The translations under genes and the position numbers were made by a program. The notes under the pieces were generated by a model. The model was not told where the DNA came from. It saw only the letters and a list, made by a program, of their open reading frames with translations, and ran no database searches. A stretch of DNA of 5,124 bases. It comes from Anaerococcus sp. Its GTDB lineage: Bacteria > Bacillota > Clostridia > Tissierellales > Peptoniphilaceae. Below are positions 1 through 3,916 of this stretch, piece by piece (within the stretch, counting starts at the first letter, position 1; every line of letters starts with the position of its first letter). The DNA lies in assembly GCF_030825785.1 (NCBI RefSeq), contig NZ_JAPJPG010000066.1:1-5124 (forward strand), in the 5' to 3' direction.

Positions 1-1
1 T

Positions 2-445
2 AATAAAAATACTGATAATAAAAATAATGCTGGTAAAAATGATGATAATCAAAATAATAGTGGCAAAAATAATGATAGCAAAAAAGAAGATTCAAATTAC
101 GACTTCCCATCTTTTGCTACCGAGTCTGAAGCAAGGGATGCTGCTGAAGAGTATCTTTTAAATAGTAAAGATTTTGATTCATATACTATAAATAAGACAG
201 AAGATGGAAAATATTATTATGAATTGGCTAGAAAAAATAAAAATGCAGGTGAAAGTAAGGATGATAAAGAAGCTCTTAAGGTAAATAAAGAAACAAGGGG
301 CCAAGAACTAGAAATTAAACCAGTAAAAGTTAGCGAAATCAAAAAATCATCTAACGTGGAAACTGGCGTGACTGGCCTTGCAGGAGTCCTCGGTGTATTT
401 GCCACCGCTGTAGGCGGATATTTCTTTACAAAGAAAAACAAATAA
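2..445 (+). CDS. Surface-anchored protein, C-terminal part (5' end outside window)
   Basis: The frame is open from the left edge to TAA at 443-445, giving 147 visible residues, so the true start lies upstream; the TTG at 224 is internal. In order the protein shows an Asn/Lys/Asp/Gly-rich linker with 10-residue repeats (5-94), a small alpha/beta-looking segment (104-226) with FATESEARDAAEEYL and DGKYYYEL, a charged linker, and a C-terminal sorting-like tail: NVETG (353-367), a hydrophobic Gly/Ala/Val stretch and a KKNK end. This order (linker, short domain, TG motif, membrane span, basic tail) is that of cell-wall-anchored surface proteins, although the motif is not canonical LPXTG. It probably acts outside the cell. 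The functional domains are not visible, so no specific role can be given. It could instead be a simple C-terminally membrane-anchored protein. The surface call is fairly sure, sortase processing less so. Confidence 0.8.
   Translation, partial: NKNTDNKNNAGKNDDNQNNSGKNNDSKKEDSNYDFPSFATESEARDAAEEYLLNSKDFDSYTINKTEDGKYYYELARKNKNAGESKDDKEALKVNKETRGQELEIKPVKVSEIKKSSNVETGVTGLAGVLGVFATAVGGYFFTKKNK
5..94 (+). repeat. Three degenerate 30-bp in-frame repeats (10-residue Asn-rich units)
   Basis: Three consecutive 10-residue units begin at 5, 35 and 65: KNTDNKNNAG, KNDDNQNNSG and KNNDSKKEDS. The first two match at 7 of 10 positions; the third keeps only the KN-D start. They form a hydrophilic, probably disordered linker of the sort that spaces a surface domain from its anchor. 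The array probably continues to the left of the window. Confidence 0.7.
353..442 (+). other. Cell-wall-sorting-like signal (NVETG, membrane span, basic tail)
   Basis: NVETG at 353-367 is followed by about 20 mostly hydrophobic residues and a terminal TKKNK just before the stop. Known sortase signals have a TG-containing pentapeptide, a hydrophobic segment and a basic tail, and that architecture is present here. The usual Leu-Pro is replaced by Asn-Val. From memory, some anaerobic Firmicutes use N-P-x-T-G-like variants, but NVETG would be a further departure. Whether a sortase cuts it is inference. Confidence 0.6.
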
Positions 446-473
446 ATTCCCATTATCTATATATGAAAATGCA

Positions 474-510
474 AAAGTCCGGGCCTTAAACTCGGACTTT
501 CGTATTTTTT
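474..510. terminator. Probable bidirectional Rho-independent terminator
   Basis: Arms 474-483 (AAAGTCCGGG) and 491-500 (CTCGGACTTT) pair over 10 bp including one G-T pair, around a 7-nt loop (484-490). On the plus strand the stem is followed by CG, TA and six T (505-510), ending the surface-protein transcript. On the minus strand it is followed by T, GCA and TTTT, ending the dehydrogenase operon. The minus-strand gene's stop codon (511-509) overlaps the plus-strand T tract, so the spacing is very tight. Confidence 0.8.
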
Positions 511-1432
511 ATTTGGCTCCCCTAATATCTTCCTTAGCGTGGATTAGTTGGGTTACTATCTTGTTATAAGGAGTAGCTATATTGTGAGTTTTGCCTTTAT
601 CTACTACTGCCCCATTTATAAAGTCAATTTCTGTTTTTCTATTTCTTTCTATGAGATCTTGATACATTGAAGGATGATGGTCTTTTGCTTCTTCTGCTGT
701 TTTATAGATATAAGATATCATTTCTTCATAATCTAGTTTAATTCCTTCGGCGCGACCTACTTCTGTAAACTCCTTTACTAGTTCACTTATAATATCCCTG
801 GAAGTAGATGAATCGAAGAATTCTCCAATCGTGCATTCCATAAGGGAGGTCATGGAGTTCATTGTTCCATTTACCATAACCTTTCTCCAGATGGCAAACA
901 TTACATCGTTATCGTATTTGGCTCCTAATCCTGCCTTATCTAATAAGCGAGCGATCTTTCTGCCATTTTCCTCATCGTCTCCTATATTTTGGACATCTAT
1001 TGTACCTTTGCCTGTAATTTCTATTTCTCCAGGACCTGCAAGGCCAGCAGCCCATATGGTAACTCCCATATTGATTTGACTCTTATCAACGAATTTTTCT
1101 AGAATCTTCTCATGGCCCATACCGTTTAGGAGACAAAGGATTTGGGTCTTATCTCCAATGATACCCTTAATAGCTTCCATCATAGATTCTAAGGCCATTG
1201 ATTTGGTCATTACTACTATTAGGTCTGCTTCTTCTTTCGCTTCTTCCGGCCTCATAGCCTTTATTTTTACCTTATCTTCTACCTTACCAGAAACTATTAG
1301 ACCATTTTCATTAATTCTATCTATATGATCTTGCCAGTAATCTAGTAAAATAACTCTACTGTCTGTATTTTTTTCTATATGATAGCCTATGGTTGATCCC
1401 ATAGCGCCACTTCCTGCTATATAAACTAACAT
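509..1432 (-). CDS. Ketopantoate reductase (PanE/ApbA) family dehydrogenase
   Basis: The 307-residue product has the usual length for the 2-dehydropantoate 2-reductase family, which reduces 2-oxo acids (ketopantoate to pantoate in pantothenate/CoA synthesis) with NAD(P)H in the cytoplasm. The N-terminal Rossmann motif GSGAMG is at residues 7-12. K77 (TKSMA) and N103 (LLNGMG) match conserved substrate/cofactor positions. The C-terminal helical domain has the catalytic-type IWRKVMVNGTMN with K184, N188 and N192, and RKTEIDFINGAV with E268, all matching E. coli PanE landmarks. D31, at the end of the second strand, is acidic where E. coli PanE has an NADPH-binding Arg, suggesting NADH use. The ATG at 1430-1432 has AAAGGA seven bases upstream. 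It lies 43 bp after the CHR pair and is probably cotranscribed. True panE or a related 2-hydroxyacid dehydrogenase cannot be separated here, so no symbol is given. Confidence 0.88.
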   Translation of the reverse strand: MLVYIAGSGAMGSTIGYHIEKNTDSRVILLDYWQDHIDRINENGLIVSGKVEDKVKIKAMRPEEAKEEADLIVVMTKSMALESMMEAIKGIIGDKTQILCLLNGMGHEKILEKFVDKSQINMGVTIWAAGLAGPGEIEITGKGTIDVQNIGDDEENGRKIARLLDKAGLGAKYDNDVMFAIWRKVMVNGTMNSMTSLMECTIGEFFDSSTSRDIISELVKEFTEVGRAEGIKLDYEEMISYIYKTAEEAKDHHPSMYQDLIERNRKTEIDFINGAVVDKGKTHNIATPYNKIVTQLIHAKEDIRGAK

Positions 1433-1439
1433 TTTCTTA

Positions 1440-1445
1440 TCCTTT
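1440..1445 (-). promoter_or_regulatory. Ribosome binding site of the PanE-family gene
   Basis: AAAGGA reads on the minus strand, seven bases before the ATG, and supports the chosen start just ahead of the Rossmann motif. The surrounding 1433-1475 gap has no convincing promoter, so the gene probably depends on the upstream operon promoter. Confidence 0.65.
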
Positions 1446-1475
1446 CTCTTACATTCTACTTATACCCAGCTTAAC

Positions 1476-2036
1476 TTAAAGTTTTAGAAAAATTCCCAGT
1501 AGAGCTCCTATTATGATTACAACAATAGGATTTAGTTTTTTAAATTTTAATAATAGTCCTAAAAATACCGCAAATATCGCTAAGGGGATTGGCCTAACTA
1601 TATTTACTATATTTCCACTTTGCCTCATGGCTTCTAGATTAAATAAAGTTACAAATAATACCGAGCTCATAGCACCTAGTATTAGGCCTGCTGTAGCAGG
1701 TCTTAAGGTTACGAAGGCATCCTTTACGACTTTAGAATTTTTGAACTTATCCATGGCTCTTGCTATAAATAGGATAATTATCACAGGTCCTGTTATTAGT
1801 GAAATCGTAGCTAAAACTCCTCCAAGATTTCCCTGAGCATTAATTCCTGCGTAGGTGGACATATTGATTCCAATCGCTCCAGGCGTTGATTCAGATACAG
1901 CTATCATGTCTAGAAGCTCTTCATTAGAAAAATAGCCAAACTTCTCCCCTATTTCATAAAGAAAGGGAATAGTTGCCATCCCTCCTCCAACTGAAAAAAG
2001 TCCAATCTTAAAAAATTCCCACATCAACCTAAGCAT
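1476..2036 (-). CDS. Short-chain CHR (chromate transporter) family protein, second of pair
   Basis: The 186-residue, strongly hydrophobic membrane protein carries the CHR hallmarks FFKIGLFSVGGG (residues 8-19) and SESTPGAIGINMSTYAG (48-64). Several membrane spans follow, including ones around 75-93, 115-131, 150-163 and 169-185. It has the half-size form of the family; short members usually occur as adjacent pairs that act together, as B. subtilis YwrA/YwrB do for chromate efflux. The family is named for chromate, but the physiological substrate in an anaerobe is unknown. Its ATG overlaps the end of the preceding CHR gene by 8 bp, indicating translational coupling, and a purine-rich GGAAGGGG lies upstream. 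A later Met (residue 5) is possible but would trim the N-terminus. The family call is secure; the substrate is not. Confidence 0.9.
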   Translation of the reverse strand: MLRLMWEFFKIGLFSVGGGMATIPFLYEIGEKFGYFSNEELLDMIAVSESTPGAIGINMSTYAGINAQGNLGGVLATISLITGPVIIILFIARAMDKFKNSKVVKDAFVTLRPATAGLILGAMSSVLFVTLFNLEAMRQSGNIVNIVRPIPLAIFAVFLGLLLKFKKLNPIVVIIIGALLGIFLKL

Positions 2037-2568
2037 TTTTCTTTCCCCTTCCTAAAAAAATTCCAAAAACTCCAACCGTAATCACGACTACAATTGGCGA
2101 AATAGACAAAAATCCTATGGCTATAAAGGTCAAAATAAATATCATAAATTTAAGGCCTGTATTGGCATCTTTCTTTATCATCTTAAGAACAGAATAAAAA
2201 ACCAAGGCGCAAACCGCAATCCTTATGCCAGCAAAGGCATGTTGGATTATGGCTAGATGACTGAAGCTTTGTAAGAACTTTGCTATGATAGAAATTATTA
2301 TTATAGAAGGACTAATAAAGCCAAGACTTGCTACAATACCTCCGATATTTCCGCCTACCTTGTAACCACAAAAGGTCGAGGTGTTAATCGCAATAATTCC
2401 CGGAGTGGATTGGCCAATTGCATAATAATCTAATATTTCCTCATGGCTTGCCCAGCCCTTCTTATCGACTACTTCTCTTTCCAAAAGAGGAAGCATGGCG
2501 TAGCCTCCACCGAAGGTGAAAAGTCCCATCTTAAAAAATGTCAAATAAAGTTCTAATAAAGTATTCAT
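2029..2568 (-). CDS. Short-chain CHR (chromate transporter) family protein, first of pair
   Basis: The 179-residue membrane protein has FFKMGLFTFGGGYAMLP (residues 11-27) and GQSTPGIIAINTSTFCGY (52-69), the signature segments of CHR transporters. Later spans lie near 84-98, 112-128, 139-153 and 157-173, with a basic GRGKKNA tail. It is the first gene of the minus-strand operon, and its TAG stop overlaps the start of its partner. The two proteins are clearly paralogous in their N-terminal halves but diverge afterwards, as expected for two non-identical halves of one transporter. The ATG at 2566-2568 follows AAGGAG and a good promoter. Expected role: an inner-membrane anion transporter, with chromate or sulfate-like oxyanions as family precedents. 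The exact substrate cannot be read from sequence. Confidence 0.9.
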   Translation of the reverse strand: MNTLLELYLTFFKMGLFTFGGGYAMLPLLEREVVDKKGWASHEEILDYYAIGQSTPGIIAINTSTFCGYKVGGNIGGIVASLGFISPSIIIISIIAKFLQSFSHLAIIQHAFAGIRIAVCALVFYSVLKMIKKDANTGLKFMIFILTFIAIGFLSISPIVVVITVGVFGIFLGRGKKNA

Positions 2569-2573
2569 AATAT

Positions 2574-2579
2574 CTCCTT
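2574..2579 (-). promoter_or_regulatory. Ribosome binding site of the first CHR gene
   Basis: AAGGAG on the minus strand lies five bases before the ATG at 2568. With the predicted transcription start near 2580 the leader would be only about 12 nt, placing the site at the extreme 5' end of the mRNA. Confidence 0.7.
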
Positions 2580-2580
2580 A

Positions 2581-2607
2581 TAGCTAATTATATAGTAATT
2601 TTAGCTA
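2581..2607. promoter_or_regulatory. Inverted repeat, candidate operator in the divergent promoter region
   Basis: TAGCTAA (2581-2587) and TTAGCTA (2601-2607) are perfect 7-bp inverted arms 20 bp apart centre to centre, about two helical turns, with a 13-bp spacer. The spacer contains most of the minus-strand TATAAT. The geometry suits a dimeric repressor. No regulator gene is in the window, and short AT-rich palindromes can arise by chance. Confidence 0.45.
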
Positions 2608-2615
2608 AGAGGCAA
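2587..2615 (-). promoter_or_regulatory. Sigma-A-type promoter of the CHR-CHR-PanE operon
   Basis: On the minus strand, TTGCCT (2615-2610) and a perfect TATAAT (2592-2587) are separated by 17 bp. The -35 matches TTGACA at four of six bases. The predicted start is near 2580, just before the ribosome binding site. The -10 box lies inside a 7-bp inverted repeat, so a repressor there could block it. Confidence 0.6.
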
Positions 2616-2626
2616 AGCTTTCCATA

Positions 2627-2635
2627 TGGTATAAT
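2627..2635 (+). promoter_or_regulatory. Extended -10 promoter for the secreted-protein/HAD operon
   Basis: TGG followed by TATAAT (2630-2635) forms an extended -10 element (TGnTATAAT). No good -35 is seen at the proper distance, which an extended -10 can tolerate. A second TATAAT at 2641-2646 is closer to the gene but also lacks a -35. The predicted start is near 2642. Confidence 0.55.
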
Positions 2636-2649
2636 GGATATATAATATC

Positions 2650-2656
2650 AAGGAGG
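2650..2656 (+). promoter_or_regulatory. Ribosome binding site of the secreted-protein gene
   Basis: AAGGAGG is a near-perfect anti-16S match six bases before the ATG at 2663. It fixes the start and puts the basic MKKK residues at the head of a signal peptide. Confidence 0.85.
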
Positions 2657-2662
2657 AAATTT

Positions 2663-3202
2663 ATGAAAAAGAAAAACTTGCTCGCTCTCTTTTTAACCAT
2701 GGGATTTATGGGATTTATGGGTACCAGTCTTGCAGATAATAACCCTAAAGACTTGCCTATTGTCTACTACGAGGACTATGACCTAGACGAAGCTATCGGA
2801 CTTTCAAATGATGATGATAATAGTCTAGAAGGGAAAGATACAAAAGAAGGCGATTTAGAAAAAGCAACAGATTCTATTGAAGATGAAATTTCTGGAGAAG
2901 AAAAGGACGAAAGTTCATCGGGATCTACTAGTAATTCTAATTCTGGCCAAAGTTCTAAGGATAATTTCCCATATCCAGCTGGAGATAAGCCAATTGAAAA
3001 TCAAAAAACTAGACCTTACACCAGTAGAAAGAAAAACTATACAGCCGATTCTACAGAGGGTCCAATCAAGGGCAATAGACAAACAGGAGTCTATCACACC
3101 AAGGGCCAAAGGGACTATAATAAGATTTCTATAGAAAATGTAACCTGGTTTTACTCAGAAGATGAAGCAATCAGCAAAGGCTACAGACACGCTCAAAGAT
3201 AG
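2663..3202 (+). CDS. Secreted acidic protein with 'sunset'-like C-terminal domain
   Basis: The 179-residue protein begins with a clear Sec signal peptide: MKKK, a hydrophobic core to about residue 20, and SLA-DN with likely cleavage after A24. Residues 25-100 are acidic and low complexity (DNDDD, many Glu and Ser), probably disordered. Residues 133-179 form a compact C-terminal module: PIKGN (134-138), VYH (143-145), DY (151-152), TWF (161-163), SEDEAISKGYR (165-175), ending HAQR. From memory this pattern (IKGN, YH..G..Y, WF..E.EA...GYR.A.R) matches the small domain NCBI calls 'sunset', often attached to secreted nucleases; no nuclease domain is present here. It has no anchor motif, so it is probably released or loosely wall-associated. 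It is followed 14 bp later by a HAD gene, probably cotranscribed. The function is unknown. Secretion is near certain; the domain assignment is moderate. Confidence 0.85.
   Translation: MKKKNLLALFLTMGFMGFMGTSLADNNPKDLPIVYYEDYDLDEAIGLSNDDDNSLEGKDTKEGDLEKATDSIEDEISGEEKDESSSGSTSNSNSGQSSKDNFPYPAGDKPIENQKTRPYTSRKKNYTADSTEGPIKGNRQTGVYHTKGQRDYNKISIENVTWFYSEDEAISKGYRHAQR
2699..2721 (+). repeat. 9-bp tandem repeat in the signal-peptide coding region
   Basis: ATGGGATTT occurs at 2699-2707 and 2708-2716, followed by ATGGG, about 2.6 copies. It encodes the MGFMGFMG run in the hydrophobic core. Because the unit is three codons, copy-number slippage would change the signal-peptide length without breaking the frame. 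Confidence 0.75.
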
Positions 3203-3205
3203 ACG

Positions 3206-3211
3206 AAAGGA
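3206..3211 (+). promoter_or_regulatory. Ribosome binding site of the HAD gene
   Basis: AAAGGA lies five bases before the ATG at 3217 and right after the TAG of the secreted-protein gene. This supports the start, which places the DxDGT motif at residues 7-11 as expected for the family. Confidence 0.7.
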
Positions 3212-3216
3212 TACAA

Positions 3217-3873
3217 ATGTACGGACTAATATTTGATATTGACGGAACGATTCTGGATTCCATGCATATATGGATCAAACCGCTCGAAGATATATTCAAA
3301 AAATATGGCTATGACTTAAATAAACTCCCAAAAGAGAAAAAAGGCCATATAGAAGCCCTTCCCTTCTATGATATGTGTTATTTTCTATCGAAAAATATAG
3401 CAAGGGATATGACTAAGGATGAAGTTATTGATTATTTTGAACAAACTATAGAAAATGCCTACGCAAATGATCTCTCGCCTAAAGATGGTGCAGTAGATTT
3501 CCTAAAAGACTTAAAGAAAAAGGGCTATACACTTTCTGTAGCATCTTCTACCGACTACAAATATCTAGAAAAAGCCCTAAAGAGAATTGGAGTGTTTGAC
3601 CTCTTCGACTTTTTGGCTACACCTGATACGACAGGATACAATAAGTCAGAAAAAGATTTCTGAGAATATTCAATCAAAAAACACGGAAAGTCCCCAGAAG
3701 AGCTAATCCTTTTCGATGACGCTCTCTACGCCATAAAGGCTGCCAAAAATTCTGGTATCAAGACAGTCGGCATAAAGGACTTTCCTTGGAATGAAAAGGA
3801 ATGGAACTATATCAAAAAAGAAGCTCGTTCCTATGTAAATAATATTTCTGAATTTGAAATCGAAAATTTCTAA
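3217..3873 (+). pseudogene. HAD-family phosphatase interrupted by one in-frame TGA
   Basis: Read through a single TGA at 3661-3663, the frame continues unchanged to TAA at 3871-3873, giving 218 codons, a typical length for a beta-phosphoglucomutase-like HAD hydrolase. Motif I is DIDGTILDS (D7, D9); a helical cap follows; motif II is VASS (S110); the motif III Lys is K143 in GYNKSEKDF. The TGA is codon 149, and motif IV, LILFDDALYAIKAA (D167, D168), lies after it. The 148-residue product would therefore lack the Mg2+-binding acidic pair and the last part of the Rossmannoid core, and should be inactive. There is no in-frame ATG, GTG or TTG after the stop for restart. The lost residue was plausibly Trp (TGG to TGA). 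The intact downstream half suggests a very recent mutation, a sequencing error or read-through. An intact enzyme would dephosphorylate a small cytoplasmic metabolite; the substrate is unknown. Confidence 0.85.
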
Positions 3874-3883
3874 TATTCAAGAA

Positions 3884-3916
3884 AAAGAGCCAGTTTATTT
3901 AAAGTTCTGGCTCTTT
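3884..3916. terminator. Hairpin terminator overlapping the 3' end of the MATE gene
   Basis: AAAGAGCCAG (3884-3893) and CTGGCTCTTT (3907-3916) are perfect 10-bp arms with a 13-nt loop. On the minus strand the stem runs into TTCTT, giving a good T tract for the MATE transcript. On the plus strand it ends in only CTTTG, so it is a weaker stop for the HAD operon. The MATE stop codon (3901-3899) lies in the loop, so one arm encodes the last codons of the transporter. Confidence 0.75.

Noticed and set aside
224..445. A separate 73-residue gene starting at TTG 224
   Set aside because: The frame is open upstream to the window edge with coherent protein features, and no ribosome binding site precedes 224. 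It is the end of a larger gene.
217..453. Minus-strand open frame opposite the surface-protein end
   Set aside because: It is antisense to a well-supported coding region, begins without a good ribosome binding site and has no recognisable protein features.
831..1079. Plus-strand open frame inside the PanE-family gene
   Set aside because: It is antisense to a gene with clear catalytic motifs, and its protein resembles nothing I recognise.
1433..1475. Internal promoter before the PanE-family gene (TATAAG-like box on the minus strand)
   Set aside because: The -10 match is imperfect and no matching -35 lies at a suitable distance. Readthrough from the CHR genes is simpler.
1513..1836. Plus-strand open frame of 107 codons opposite the second CHR gene
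   Set aside because: It is antisense to conserved CHR sequence; such frames are common opposite hydrophobic proteins.
2877..3134. Overlapping open frames on both strands within the secreted-protein gene
   Set aside because: They lie within low-complexity coding sequence, have no upstream Shine-Dalgarno support and no recognisable domain.
3661..3700. TGA in the HAD gene as a selenocysteine codon
   Set aside because: The bases after the TGA contain only a loopless GAATATTC palindrome and no SECIS-like stem-loop, and I know of no HAD phosphatase with selenocysteine near this site.
3217..3873. Alternative genetic code with TGA as tryptophan
   Set aside because: All 13 other tryptophans I counted in the window's genes use TGG, so one TGA is better explained by mutation or error. 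No gene here ends in TGA, so this cannot be fully excluded.
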